Notes: generated by a model from the sequence alone, not told the origin. A stretch of DNA of 64,000 nt from Chrysogorgia sp. JL179-B06 (GCA_035772405.1 JAYKKM010000450.1:1647501-1711500), one strand, 5' to 3'. Numbered from the stretch's first letter, positions 10,855 to 22,580 are shown. Program-made: numbers and translations.

Positions 10855-10917
10855 AACGCAAATGTGAGCATCGGCGATCATCGGCGATGAATTGCGATAT
10901 ATGAAAACCAAGCTTAA

Positions 10918-11475
10918 AGTGCCACTACGATCACATTTTTACCTATCGATATTTTTACGTATTTATAAAGCAGAGCTGCTAAATATTACTCGGTCGAAAC
11001 CGTTTTGCGATTCGACGATGGCAAGTATTATTTTTCTGACTCCGAATCTGGAGTTGTTATGTCCGCCATTAATCGTTCATGTTCCTGACCAGCGTAACGA
11101 AGTGACGTCAGATTCTCAACGCGAAGACTCCACATGGCTAATTCTTCAAGTAAATCAAATTCTTCGTCTGAAAGGCTGGACATTTCATCTACTTCTCGAA
11201 GAAAACAAGAAAACAGTAACCTCGACTGAAATCCAGGCGTAGCATTGAGAATTTGACGTCACAAACAATATTACCTTTTGAAATTGCGGGCTCACTTGGA
11301 ACACGTTTTTAGTAATGGTGGCCTAAATAATAGTGATTTCAGAGCTCAAAATACTTACTTCAAAATACCATTTTTTAGTTGTTTTTTACATCGATGATCA
11401 CTTTCGACCCTGAAATACTATTCTATGCTAAAGAAAATCTAAAAGACGAGGGTGAATTTTCATCGTAGTGGCACT
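10918..11475. mobile_element. TTAA-flanked MITE (piggyBac/Kolobok type)
   Basis: Inverted ends AGTGCCACTACGAT at 10918 and ATCGTAGTGGCACT ending at 11475, each flanked by TTAA (10914-10917 and 11476-11479). TTAA target sites are typical of piggyBac and Kolobok. The internal 116-codon ORF has no recognisable domain. Confidence 0.65.
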
Positions 11476-11479
11476 TTAA

Positions 11480-12710
11480 GTGGCTAAACGAAACAAAGCA
11501 CTTTAATACAACTCAATTGACCTCTTGGAATTCCAACCACACACATTATTCTATTGTTTTGCACGTCCGTTCTACGCACCCCAATAATCAACATAGGCGA
11601 ATCTAATGTATGTAATGTAGCAAAATGAGCAAAAAATTCCATTGTTCAAGCTCATTTTCATTTAAAGATTCGACACATGAAAAGTTCGACGTTTGAAACG
11701 GGCCTTAATAAAAGCATCTGTTTTTCATCCAGCAAAACTCGCACATGTGGAACATAACTAATTATTTTGAGGCCCTTCGTGGATATGCGATATAGATAAT
11801 GATACTTAATATAATTAGTACAATATACAGTTGAATAGCACTTTGTCGAGATGTTGTCAGATATTGCGGCCACAGCAAAAGAAAATAGCTCATTTGCAAT
11901 CATTTGTGAGTGAAATTTGGTTTGTTTGTCCGCATTTTGAGCTATTAATAATGCCCGAGAGTCATAATGCCAGAGCCCGCGGTCCAAAAGGAACGCGGGC
12001 TGTTAGACTTCCTAGACACATAAAGGTTATTTTCTCAAGATTCAGAAGTTTTACAAGAACAAAAACCCTAACCATAACCATAACCCAAATAAAAACTCTA
12101 GTCCTAACCCTGAAATAAAGGAATACTAACCCTACTTTTAAACTATATTTCAATGATGTAATACTCTGTGTCCGGTACACGAAGTAAGAGCCCACTCGGT
12201 GTCTTCAGCTGCAACGCCGTCAGTCAAATATATGCTCGAGCCAAATAAATGCTCGAGCCAAAACATTATAGACTGAAAACCTTGCAGCTAGTTTCGGGAC
12301 GGGTTTGCTTAAAGACGGGTTTGTTTTGAGAGTATAGTTTGGTTTATATATAGGTTTTAAAACCGGGCGAGCGAATGAAGCGTCCGGGAGGGAGAAAGGC
12401 AGGCAGGTTCCCCCTGTCCGATACAGCTTCGTCTACCATAAAATGTGTCGTCTACCGTAAAATTCCCTAAGGTAATATATAAATAAATCGATCATACAAG
12501 GTCGTGAATTGCTTGTCTTGAAGCACAGTGAATATGGAAATTGATATATTGACATTATCTCTCTCCCCCAATTGACATATCTCTCCTGCGGTACACCTCA
12601 CCTTGGCTGAATGATTCGCAAAATTCGAATTGATATACAATGGCATAAACAGTCATACCTTTCTTTGATGATTTCCTTATTTCGCGTTAGCGATCTTCAC
12701 TGTCACGTTC
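11480..12710. other. Non-coding; repeat pair and telomere-like stretch
   Basis: 11871-11950 (AAAATAGCTCATTTGCAATC onwards, ending GAGCTATTAATAA) occurs inverted at 36397-36485. 12060-12110 holds AACCCTAACCATAACC-type words, a degenerate interstitial telomere-like stretch. No gene seen. Confidence 0.45.
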
Positions 12711-12719
12711 GTTTTGTAA

Positions 12720-12978
12720 TGGCAATTATCTCTAAAATTGAAAAATATGTCAAATGTGTGTTTAAAGTCAACTTGAAACCCATTGAACACGTCAGCGAGA
12801 TCTTGTAGCACAATTATCGCCCTTGTTATTAAAGTTTCGTTACGTCATTCTGCCATCAAAACTCTTTGTGTTGACATGAAGAAACGTTTCATATTGAGAC
12901 AATATGGCCTGCAGGCAAGTGCTGGTCAGTTGGGGGCTATCAGACGTGTTAAGCCTCATGTTCCTGCTAATACACTAT
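12720..12978. repeat. Direct duplication, first copy
   Basis: Shares long blocks with 14145-14425: ATTATCTCTAAAATTGAAAA, CACAATTATCGCCCTTGTTA, GAAACGTTTCATATTGAGAC and GGGGCTATCAGACGTGTTAA, in the same order and direction. No coding potential shared between the copies. Confidence 0.7.
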
Positions 12979-13304
12979 AATATAGCAAGGGAAGTGCTGC
13001 CTTGAAATCCAAGGCAGTCGTGATTTTGTACAAAATTGCAAAAATAAGTGGTGGGCTTATTGAAATCAAAGTTGCAGCGGAGATAGTACAGCCTCGTACC
13101 CATGCGGTTATTAGGTAAGACCAGAGCAGTGACCTCTACATATATATGAAGGTCACACTGAGCTTGCTGGACCAAAGGTACGCTGTGGTTCAATGGCGTA
13201 CAACCCCTCCCTTTGGATCCAATTAGGAACAAAATTATACAAACACAAGAAAAATGTATACGTCAGAAATTTATCAAGCTCATATCGTCAGAAAAATGAT
13301 TCTG

Positions 13305-13381
13305 AGTCCCGTACAGGAATCGAACCTGTAACCTTCTGATTTCCGGTGAGACGCTCTATTAATCATTGAGCTAACGAGACT
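13305..13381 (-). tRNA. tRNA-like sequence (probably SINE head, not a working tRNA)
   Basis: The complement has a seven-pair acceptor stem (AGTCTCG with CGGGACT), a D arm with TAGCTCAATG, and a T arm with GGTTCGATTCC. The D loop carries extra bases (ATTAATAGAGC) and the anticodon loop reads CCGGAAA with C at position 33, where nearly all tRNAs have U. It is paired in inverse orientation with 13617-13690. Confidence 0.4.
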
Positions 13382-13616
13382 CAGATGGAGAGCGAAGGTT
13401 ACAATGATGAACTGGTTCGATTGATATATGTACTGCCTATGCGACGGTCACTGTATATCGTCCACGTATCGTCTTTCTATTCCGAGTTCTCCCACATTCA
13501 CTACAACATTGTGTATATTAACGCATCCAAACATTACCGATATATAGTGACTGCCGCATAGGCAGTACATATATCAATCGAACCAGTACATCATTGTAAC
13601 CCTCGCTCTCCATCTG

Positions 13617-13690
13617 AGTCTCGTTAGCTCAATGGTTAGAGCGTCTCACCGGCAATCAGAAGGTTACAGGTTCGATTCCTGTACGGGACT
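13617..13690 (+). tRNA. tRNA-like sequence (better preserved partner)
   Basis: 74 bp with a full cloverleaf: acceptor AGTCTCG/CGGGACT, D arm GCTC-AATGGTTA-GAGC, anticodon arm TCTCA/TCAGA with one mismatch, T arm ACAGG-TTCGATT-CCTGT. The loop CCGGCAA would place GGC (Ala) at the anticodon, but C at position 33 and the stem mismatch argue against a working tRNA. The pol III boxes A and B look intact. Confidence 0.45.
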
Positions 13691-14144
13691 CAGAATAATT
13701 TTTCTGAGCATATGAGCTTGACGATCGTCCACGTATCGTCTGTCTACTCCGAGCTCTCCCACATTCACGACAACATTATGTATATTAACGTAAAAATGTA
13801 TACATTATAAATCAGAAAGACATAAACTGTAATAATAAATTGACCCGGTCAATCGGTCATCATTTTGTGCATGGAAGGGAATGGTAAAACAAACAATTCA
13901 AGTTAAAAGCGTTTTCAGACTTTCAACACGCCGGGAAGAAATCCTCTGGCTGTTGCTGCTCCCCCCACCCCGAAATAATTTCATGAGAGATAAAACGACC
14001 CCCATTTGAAAAATCCTGCGTACGCCCTAGACATCTATCTGGGGTAAGACATTCATTACGCACATCGATGGGCGGATGAAGCATGTGCTGGGGGCCCCTT
14101 GCACATTTGTGGATGCCTCACGTCTGCGGTGCCCCTCCTTGTGT

Positions 14145-14425
14145 TGTAACAAATTATCTCTAAAATTGAAAAATATGTCAAGCGTGTGTTTAAAGTCAAC
14201 AATTTAAACCCATTGAACACGTCGCGAGATCTCGTATCACAATTATCGCCCTTGTTATTAAAGTTTCGTTACGTCATTCCTAGGAATATAAATGAAAACT
14301 TCATCCATCGAAACTTCTTGTGTTGACGTGAGGAAACGTTTCATATTGAGACAATAGAAGGCAAGTACTCATTGTATTGGGGCTATCAGACGTGTTAAGC
14401 CATATGGCTTATGTTCCTTAATGTT
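14145..14425. repeat. Direct duplication, second copy
   Basis: Second copy of 12720-12978. It carries insertions (CTAGGAATATAAATGAAAAC near 14279) and small deletions relative to the first. Confidence 0.7.
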
Positions 14426-14663
14426 AAAATTCAATATGACCATTTGAACGGCATACATCTAATTCGAACAACATTTATTCGAAACGAGCAAGCTGCTTCG
14501 CAAAGTTATAAATTTTCCTTTCAAGCGACACTTGAAAAACATTGAAGATATCATGTCTCCTTGAATTAAGACGCTGTCGTTTGTTGCTAACACTCCTTTC
14601 TATACTGGAGTGGCACGCAACCGTGTTCCACTCGACAATAATCTAAACCACGTATCAACGCGA

Positions 14664-14862
14664 TCATATATAGCCTTCTAATAATATCATAAAACTGGAC
14701 AGACATCCAGAAGGACATCCATGTACCGAGTCTATGTTCGCTTTACATCGTTCCGCGAAGAGCTCTGGACACGAGACACTGGCACCCAAGTCAAGATTAG
14801 TGTGCTGCCTCCCTTCTCCCTGAAGGTCGGCAGCAACAAAGCACAGAAGCACTAGTACAGCC
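14664..14862 (-). pseudogene. Possible exon of a small secreted Cys-rich protein, cut by a hAT insertion
   Basis: Minus-strand frame with a hydrophobic stretch like a signal peptide (AVLVLLCFVAA) followed by about 50 residues with four cysteines (CPELFAERC, HGCPSGC) and a stop. There is no ATG before the next upstream stop, so it would need an upstream exon. The hAT element at 14863-15573 sits within the hydrophobic codons. Family not recognised; may be a chance frame. Confidence 0.2.
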
Positions 14863-15573
14863 CAGTGAACTCCATATAGATAACTGGAACGATAACTCGT
14901 AAAGCAAAATGTGAGGCAAAAAGTTCCAGGCCCCTACGCGGTTTGCAGGTAGATTTCAGTTCCCGTACGCGGTTTGCAGGTAGATTACTAGCTTTTAGGC
15001 CCTAGAATTCAGAACGTTTTGTAGTATTGTAGACCTTATAATATTTTTTGGTAAATAAATTACTTGAACCATGGATAGCTAGTAAAATAAATTTATTTCA
15101 CTATCTATGCTTGAACTGGTGAATCGCTCAGTAACTGACTTCGTAATATGTTTGGAAAACGTTTTCTTCAGAAATAAACCACCCCAAAGCTATAGAATAT
15201 ATTAAAGGAAAGATAAATGATCTATTAACAATATACGTACAGCTTTATCCCGGTAGCTAACTTAGTTCTCTTTAAAAGCGGATAATCGAACATGCCCAAA
15301 AATATAATTTTCGCGGATACCATCTTGTATTAACAAAAACACGAACTTTCGGCTGTCTTCGACGAACGTTTTCTTGAGAAATAACTCCCAAAGCTACAAT
15401 ATATATTAAAACAAAGATAAATTATCTGTTTACAATATGCGTACAGCGTATCCCGGATATTAATCTAACATCCAAAAATAAAAAATAAAAAATATGTACC
15501 TGCAAACCGCGTGGGGGCCTGAAACCTTGCCTCACAATACTGGGAGTTAGCGTTCCATATATAGAGTTCACTG
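14863..15573. mobile_element. hAT-type non-autonomous element
   Basis: 711 bp with ends CAGTGAACTCCATATAGAT and ATATATAGAGTTCACTG and an exact 8-bp target duplication GTACAGCC (14855-14862 and 15574-15581). Subterminal repeats include GCGGTTTGCAGGTA twice on the left and its complement on the right. No transposase frame. Confidence 0.85.
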
Positions 15574-15696
15574 GTACAGCCTTACTTTGATTACTGTTCC
15601 CAAGACATTACAAAAATCTAATTATGACGTTAGGTCAGAAAAAAACAGAAAGGTACTTTTGAGTCATCCCTTTTATCCCTGTCCTATTTATATATA

Positions 15697-15958
15697 CTAG
15701 AAATACGAATCCGCAATAATCCCCTCGCTCACCTGTTCTAAATACCCCCTGCGGGATTTGCCCCCATCCATGGTCCCCAGACCTCGCACGCCGTGTATTA
15801 ATATATTTGTTAATGGCCGTTTCGTCGTAGAAATTTATTTTTTAATTTGTTAATTATCTCGGCCAATATTTAATCGATTTCAATTCTGAAAACAGATTTG
15901 GAATTACCGAGTCTAAATATTACATAATATACGTGTCTATTATATTACGAGAACAAAC
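15697..15958 (-). repeat. Dispersed repeat family R1, minus copy
   Basis: Runs from CTAGAAATACGAATCCGCAA to CTATTATATTACGAGAAC and contains ATTTGGAATTACCGAGTC. The complement matches 19880-20097 end to end, and in part 19705-19830 and 27050-27200. No terminal repeats or coding sequence seen; SINE-like size. Confidence 0.6.
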
Positions 15959-16229
15959 TGAACAGAAAACGGCAAAATGGAATCTATTTGTTTTATACAA
16001 TTAAAATTGAAACAAACGATTCAAAAGGCTTGTTTCAAGGCTTGGATTCAAAAGGCGATTTCTGGAGCATGGAAAAAGATAAAAGCAGTCGTCTGACGTG
16101 ATCTGACGTGATCTGTGCATCTGTCCTCTAATAGATCATGTCCAACAACCAATGAGAATGCGCATAGTAATCAGGTAAACAGGTTATTGTATAAATAAAT
16201 AAATAAATATATATATATATATATATATA

Positions 16230-16889
<660 letters not shown>

Positions 16890-17036
16890 AATATTTAAAA
16901 ATATTTATAAATATTTATATATATATTTATATATATTTCGCTCTACCTGCAATGGTATTGAGCGCTCTCATATCCAAAGTCATATTTGTAACTCATCTGT
17001 TACTTATATTTGTCAATATATATATATATATATATA

Positions 17037-17236
17037 GAAAGGATTTATGGTGAAGGAAAATTTCGAGTGTTGGAATACATACATTTTAAGACCAAACCGG
17101 GACCAGTTGCGAAAAATGCAATTTCAAGGCCTTCCGGCTGGAATTGAACCCGCGACCCTGCGATGCTAGTGCAGTGCTCTCACCACTGAGCTACGGAAGC
17201 CGTTGCCGAGAGCCTAGTCACGAGTTCTGTATATAT
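17037..17236 (-). mobile_element. tRNA-Ala-derived SINE, copy 3
   Basis: Same layout as the copies at 7762 and 8029. It shares with copy 1 the outer flank GGTGGTAATGCCGGGATAAG, so that flank probably belongs to the element or to an older host repeat. A degenerate partial copy of the body follows at 17290-17405. Confidence 0.75.
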
Positions 17237-17405
17237 GGTGGTAATGCCGGGATAAGATTCTGGGTATATTATAGGTAAAATTGACAAGGATTTATGGTGA
17301 CATTACACTAAGGGTTTATGGTGAAGGAAAATTTCGAGTGATAAGAATATATACATTTTGAGACCAAACCAGGACATGTTGCGAAAAGACAACATCAAGG
17401 CGTGG

Positions 17406-17860
17406 TAAACCTTTGGTGAGAAATTGATCCCTGCCGGGGAAATATTACGCCAAAGCGCGAGCTGGCGGGATACGCCCATTACGCCAAGTACGCGCTCTCA
17501 GATACCTTCCGGTGGTTCGCGCCGAGCGCTCTTGAAACTGACGCGGAAAATATTCGCGTGACCTAATGCACCCTGGTACTTCCTGTACCGCTATCGTGTA
17601 ATCACCTCCTATGTGGACATGTGAAGGAACAGTGTTCGGTTTCAAACATTATTAACCTTAAAATGTGGGTCGACGTCTGCGGTTAAAAAGCAATATAAAT
17701 TCTCACATTTAAAAGAAGCACGCTTGATAATTGTTGTGTCTATGTTAAAGTCAATCTTAAACACCTGCTCTCATCTCTCTGCGAGTTAACGACGTTTTCA
17801 AGACATGCGTGAGAATGCTCAGAGTGGCGTTGTAAACAGAACGAGAATGGTGTTGAGACT
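17406..17860. other. GC-rich patch without recognised gene
   Basis: 17430-17600 is richer in G+C than its surroundings and holds short frames on the minus strand without recognisable domains. Nothing else supported. Confidence 0.35.
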
Positions 17861-17884
17861 GTACTCTTTATACTATATATAATT

Positions 17885-18090
17885 ACACGAATGTCGCTTG
17901 GGGTACATACCGATAGCTGAGATCGCCAGGATAGCTGAACCAGTGTTTCCATATAATCGCTGCGATCGCCGAGATAGAACATTTTCTATCGCCAGGATCG
18001 TCGAGCGCGTAGTTTCCATATGATCGCTACGATCACCGGTTTTAAAATTGAGCCATCGCCAGCGATCGTAGCGATGATATGGACAGAATA
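17885..18090. repeat. GATCGC-rich TIR-like repeat
   Basis: GTTTCCATATAATCGCTGCG (17944), GTTTCCATATGATCGCTACG (18011) and the inverse CGATCGTAGCGATGATATGG (18064) resemble the GTTTTCATATATCGC ends of the element at 10131. Possibly another member of that family. Confidence 0.4.
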
Positions 18091-18446
18091 TATAAACATT
18101 GCAATCTGAATGAAATCGGAACAACATTACTTAATGTATTGCAGTAATGCAAAGTTCTCCGATCGTAGATCCAAGTTTATTGATAACTTATATAATATGG
18201 TTCATTTTCCTTATTCAGTTTGCAAGATCTCTTTCAATATATTCTTGCTATGCATGACATGAATACTATGAAATTAGTGTCAAAATATTGTTACGATACA
18301 CTAGAAGTCTTTGACAACTTATATAGGCATTTTAGTTACGTTAATATTTTTGTCTTTCTAAACCTATGTATGTATGTATCCTATATACCAATATTGGTGT
18401 TTGTTATGGATTAAAGATTATTTATGGACTGACCAGCCTTAAGAAT

Positions 18447-18562
18447 TAATATTTACACTCGATGACTTGTAAATAAAATCAATGGGAAGGATATTTGTCT
18501 TAGAGAGTTTCCACACTCGCAAAATATCCTCATTGATTTCCTTAGTTATTGAGTGTAAATGC
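18447..18562. repeat. Imperfect foldback
   Basis: ATATTTACACTCGATGAC at the left pairs with GTTATTGAGTGTAAAT at the right, and ATCAATGGGAAGGATATTT with AAATATCCTCATTGAT inside. Confidence 0.5.
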
Positions 18563-18589
18563 ATCAACCATATACAGTATATATATATA

Positions 18590-18621
<32 letters not shown>

Positions 18622-18659
18622 CACATATATATATATATATATATAATTATATATATATA

Positions 18660-18785
18660 CTAGAACTCACGACTCGCTCCCAACAACGGCCTACGTGAGC
18701 GCCGCACTAGATTCGCGCAGTCGTGAGTTCAATTCTCACCGAAGGCCTTGGATTTGCATTTTTCGCAACTGGTCTCGGTTTGGCC
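18660..18785 (+). mobile_element. Diverged tRNA-derived SINE copy
   Basis: Shares the SINE body (GAAGGCCTTGGA, GCATTTTTCGCAACTGGTC, CGGTTTGGCCTTA) but has a rearranged head (CGTGAGTTCAATTCTCACC at box B). Preceded by (TA)n. Confidence 0.5.
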
Positions 18786-19189
18786 TTACAAAATTTTATA
18801 AGAATTATTTTTACTCTTTGTTTGGTATGGATAATTATTTTGTTAATTTGAATGACGGCGTCGATGAGTTTGCCGTCGTAAATGTAAACGTCTCCATACT
18901 GAAACAACCTAAGATGATGCTTGGTGCGCACGTATGAGACGAGGAAATAAGAAAATTTAGTCGAGAATATGTTCAAACAACTTACTTACATATGTTGTAT
19001 TTACCTTTGACAATGGTTCTGACGGTGTGTCCTTCATCACTCATCTCGGGAACTGAGTGATAACCAAGATGATGCCAATAATATAACATCTGTCATCCAG
19101 TAATTCCACAACTAATCACCTTGACCGCGCAAAGCTTGTTGTGAAAATAAATAATCGCATGTGGATAGCAGCTTTAAAAATAACTACAA

Positions 19190-19500
19190 GGAGCGCCCGT
19201 GTGGGAAATGTTTCCAAGGGCAGGTTATTTAGCGCCCAATTTACTTCGTGAGTGGACAATAAATTCTACGTATAAGCTAGGCTCCTCCGCAAGCAACTAT
19301 GTCGCTTCTTTTTCTGAATCAAATATAGCTTCCAAGCCACCAAGGTTGTGCGAGCAATGTTTTGGCCGGCTGGAATTGCGGAAGTATAGGTCATTAGGGA
19401 TTGTTGGGATTTGTGAAGCCAAAAACAGCCTTGGAAGCTATTTGACTCGAAAAAACAAGCCACCAAGTTGCTTGCGCCTCGCAAGCGAGGGTGATAATCT
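19190..19500. repeat. Dispersed repeat with GCTCCTCCGCA(A/G)GCAAC end
   Basis: TAGGCTCCTCCGCAAGCAAC at 19279 and the block TTCCAAG...GCGAGCAATGTTTTGGC...GGAAGTATAGG...TTGTTGGGATTTGTGA recur at 38140-38290, where the end reads GCCTGCGGAGGAGG. The same end motif bounds 46158-46290. Probably a MITE family. Confidence 0.5.
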
Positions 19501-19699
19501 CGCCACGGCAGGTATCCATTTCTCACGAAAGGTTTGTATATATATTTATATACTAAGCGGAGCATGGTAGGTCCAACTCCTTATAAGGAAGTAAAAAGTC
19601 GTTTTGGGTGATCGTTTGAATTGGACAATATTTTTGCAACGCGAAGGGAGGGCGGCCAGTGGTTAGTGATGATCTGACGAACTATATAAAGAGGTTTCA

Positions 19700-20097
19700 C
19701 GAAGGGTATACACGTTTGCGTAATATAATAGGTACGTCTGTTATGTATTACGCTGAATTCCAAATCTGTTTTCAGAATTGAAAACGGTTAAATATTGATC
19801 GAGATTGACGTTCAAAGTATACGACGAAGCGGCCGGGCCGGCTGGCTGATTGCCGACTAATTTCTAAGTACATAAACCGTTTCCACGAAGGGTATGCACG
19901 TTCTCGTAATATAATAGACACGTATGTTATGTATTTAGACTCGGTAATTCCAAATCTGTTTTCAGAATTGAAATCGAGTAAATATTGGTCGAGATAACGT
20001 TCAAAATCTTATCGACAGAGACTACAAATACAAATACTTGGGGGGACTTGGTAGAAAAGGCGAGCGAGGGGATTATTGCGGATTCGTATTTCTAGTT
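19700..20097 (+). repeat. Two head-to-tail copies of repeat family R1
   Basis: Both 19705-19830 and 19880-20000 contain CGTAATATAATAG, AATTCCAAATCTGTTTTCAG and AAATATTG(A/G)TCGAGAT. The second extends to GGATTCGTATTTCTAG at 20097, mirroring the copy at 15697. Confidence 0.6.
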
Positions 20098-20950
20098 ATG
20101 CAGGTGAACGTTTTTCGTCTGGTGACGTAATTTGATGACGTCATATTGACGTCGTATAGACGTCATATACAAACACATAAACTCTATAATTTTCGTCATT
20201 TTTGACATTATGCGACATTTGTGAGTGTCATGTAAATCTAAATTACTTTCTACAAAAAAGCAAGTATGGATTTGTTGATAAATTAAATAAAAATGAAGCT
20301 ATCAATATGCTATTGTGTTTATTCACCTTTCAAATTCAAAATTAATTTTCATAATTCAAATTTAGTTTTAAATTCTTAAAATCCATACATACGTTTTTGA
20401 AGATAACTCTCCAGATTCTAATCGCACGTGAAAAATTAATTTAATAAAAATTAAATATCATTAATAGAAAATATTTTGATAATAGACTGATTGTAACACA
20501 CAATACGTCATGTTTTAAGTTAGACTCGATGTCTGATTTAAGAGAATTTGAACTTTAATGGTTTTACTTCTTTTTACAGCGAACGTTCTATGAAGATGGA
20601 TGATACTTTACCATTTTCTATATCGGAACCTGAATGAACGGTTAAGATGAAAGAACAAAACAAGCAAACACAACACCAATGTCGCAAGCTTAAAAACAGG
20701 AGAGAAGATCCCTCAATCTCCACAGCTGCGAGGTCGTTCCTACAAATTCGAGCCTCACAAATAGGAAGCGCGCATGCACCGAGATCCAGTGAACATACCA
20801 CCACAGTAAAGGATGTCAGTTCCGGACATCTTCATTCAGCTACATCATTCAATTGGACCCCAGGTGAGAATACCAATCATTACTTGAATAAAAGTAATAA
20901 AAACGTTCTATTCTAATCAGTGCAGAGACTATTCTCCTGAGAGGTCTAGT
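20098..20950. other. AT-rich stretch; possible untranslated exon
   Basis: No gene recognised. A pyrimidine tract with acceptor ending near 20579 and a GTGAGAAT donor near 20862 bracket about 280 bases, but all three plus frames contain stops early, so any such exon would be non-coding. Confidence 0.25.
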
Positions 20951-20952
20951 AG

Positions 20953-22330
20953 GATAGTAAGTAAATACTTTTATATAGTAAGTAAATACCGTTCTATACA
21001 TCCCTTGCATTGGCTCAATTTAATGATAAATTGCTTTCAAATATGGATAATGGTTTGATAAATGGAGTTATTTTAATTGATTTAAAAAAAGCGTTTGACA
21101 CCGTAAATCACATCGTCTTAATTCGGAAATTGAAGAACTTGGGAGTTTCTGGAACGAGTTTGGCTTGGTTCCAGTCATATTTAACTTGCCGCCAACAATG
21201 TACAGTCATTGGTCAAACTTCGTCAAGTAGTCGGAAAATTTCTGTTGGAGTGCCACAGGGATCTATTCTTGGTCCCCTATTGTTCTCTATTTACATTAAT
21301 GACCTACCTAAGTGTCTGAAACATGCTTCCGTTACGTTATTTGCTGACGATACTGCCCTTCACTGCTCCTCTAAATCTAGCCATGATTTAGAGAATATGC
21401 TTAATGAAGATCTGGCGTTGGTTGCACAGTGGTTGTATGATAACAAGCTAACACTAAATTATACTAAAACGAAGTTTATGCTCATTGGTGGATCTCGAAG
21501 ATTAGCATCCTTTGAATCTTTCAGCCTTCGGATATACGACAAAGATATCGACAGGGAAAGTTCGTATAAGTATTTAGGCATAGTTATTAATGAAAACTTA
21601 ACTTGGAGCGACCATATGGACTACATTACAAGTAAAGTGAGAAAGCGCTTAGGTCTATTAAGTAGAGTAAAGCACTTACTTCCCATGCATGTTAGAGAGC
21701 TCTATGTTAAAACAATGATCTTTCCCATCTTTGATTATGGCGATGTGGTTTGGGGCGACAAAAACAACTTAACTCTGATGAAAAATCTTCAGATTTTGCA
21801 CACAAGAGCGGCTAAAATCATCCTTGACAATCCTAAGCATTCGTCTGCTACAGAGGCTCTGGAAGAACTGAGATGGTGGCCATTGTCAGAGAGACGCCGA
21901 CAGCACCGTATTTTATTTATTTTTAAGTGTTTAAATGGCCTAATTGACTGGGATTTTTATTTTACTTTTATTAGTGACAAGCATGAATACAATACTAGGC
22001 ATAAAAATGATATTTGTAAGCCTGCCGCTCGATGTTTATGGGGTCAACAACGTCTTTGTTTCCATGCAGTGAAAGATTGGAATCTTCTTCCTGAGAACAT
22101 AAGAAACACTACTAACATTGAAACTTTTATAAAATTTATTTAATTTAACAATCTTTTTTTTCTTTTTTTTTTTTTTTCTTTTTTAATTTTTTAGTATCTA
22201 TTTAAAAAAAAATTTTTATCTTGTATTTTTATAACTTTGTAAATCCAGGACCTTCCTGAAAATCACTTGAGAGTGAGGTTGTCTCCTGGCAAAAGATTTT
22301 TAAAATAAATAAATAAATAAATAGTAAGTA
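20953..22330 (+). mobile_element. 5'-truncated LINE with possible target duplication
   Basis: Covers the RT fragment, a T-rich 3' UTR and a tail of AAATA repeats ending near 22320. ATAGTAAGTA occurs before the 5' end (20954 and again at 20977) and just after the tail (22320), which would fit a target-site duplication. Confidence 0.7.
21010..22143 (+). CDS. LINE reverse transcriptase fragment (fingers/palm to C-terminus)
   Basis: 377 codons open to the stop. Visible motifs are GVILIDLKKAFDTVNH, GVPQGSILGPLLFSIYINDL, catalytic FADDT, NYTKTKFMLIGG, YKYLGIVINENLTW and FPIFDYGDVVWGD. The C-terminal end has CFHAVKDWNLLPENIR. The N-terminal RT motifs and the endonuclease are missing, so this is a truncated copy; the first Met is not a true start. 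It belongs to the same broad CR1/L2-like group as the LINE at 1729 but is a different family by sequence. Confidence 0.9.
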   Translation: MAQFNDKLLSNMDNGLINGVILIDLKKAFDTVNHIVLIRKLKNLGVSGTSLAWFQSYLTCRQQCTVIGQTSSSSRKISVGVPQGSILGPLLFSIYINDLPKCLKHASVTLFADDTALHCSSKSSHDLENMLNEDLALVAQWLYDNKLTLNYTKTKFMLIGGSRRLASFESFSLRIYDKDIDRESSYKYLGIVINENLTWSDHMDYITSKVRKRLGLLSRVKHLLPMHVRELYVKTMIFPIFDYGDVVWGDKNNLTLMKNLQILHTRAAKIILDNPKHSSATEALEELRWWPLSERRRQHRILFIFKCLNGLIDWDFYFTFISDKHEYNTRHKNDICKPAARCLWGQQRLCFHAVKDWNLLPENIRNTTNIETFIKFI

Positions 22331-22580
22331 GGGTGGCACGCAGCCGAAAGCGACCCCCGTAGGCTCCTTTTTATTTTGCTACTACGGTGGACGCAACTCC
22401 TATCCCTAGACAAAGTCCACTTACCCCAGCAGGCCGAGCCTGACCACAAGTGCCGCGTGACATGCACACCTACAGTGTATTTGAAACACAGGAGAGAATC
22501 AACAACTTACTCTACTCACATGAGTCTCAAGCTCAGGGTTCAGACGTCTCAGTATAATTCATCTGTTATGGGTCCAGAGC
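22331..22580. other. Unassigned stretch
   Basis: Short open frame (22376-22636) without recognisable domain, cut by the hAT element that begins at 22581. Confidence 0.3.

Larger units (their letters stand above)
10131..10908. mobile_element. Terminal-inverted-repeat element with 38-bp perfect TIRs
   Basis: GTTTTCATATATCGCAATTC plus ATCGCCGATGATCGCCGA at 10131-10168 is repeated in exact inverse at 10871-10908. No clear target duplication, so the superfamily is undecided. It contains the MADF-like fragment and a tandem palindrome array. Confidence 0.6.
13270..13728. repeat. Inverted duplication of a tRNA-like sequence
   Basis: Two arms of about 190 bp face each other around a short centre. 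The arms hold a tRNA-like sequence and the block ATATATGTACTGCCTATGCG and its complement. The word CGTCCACGTATCGTCT occurs directly both in the centre (about 13460) and after the right arm (about 13727), so the structure probably arose by inverted insertion or duplication of a SINE-like element. Confidence 0.65.

Noticed and set aside
12060..12110. Telomere or chromosome end
   Set aside because: CCCTAA-like words are few and degenerate, as are those at 37380-37430 and 47995-48030; they look like interstitial remnants.
17440..17480. ATTACGCCAA words resembling a cloning-vector lacZ leader
   Set aside because: Only about ten bases match, the surrounding sequence does not, and it occurs twice in different contexts.
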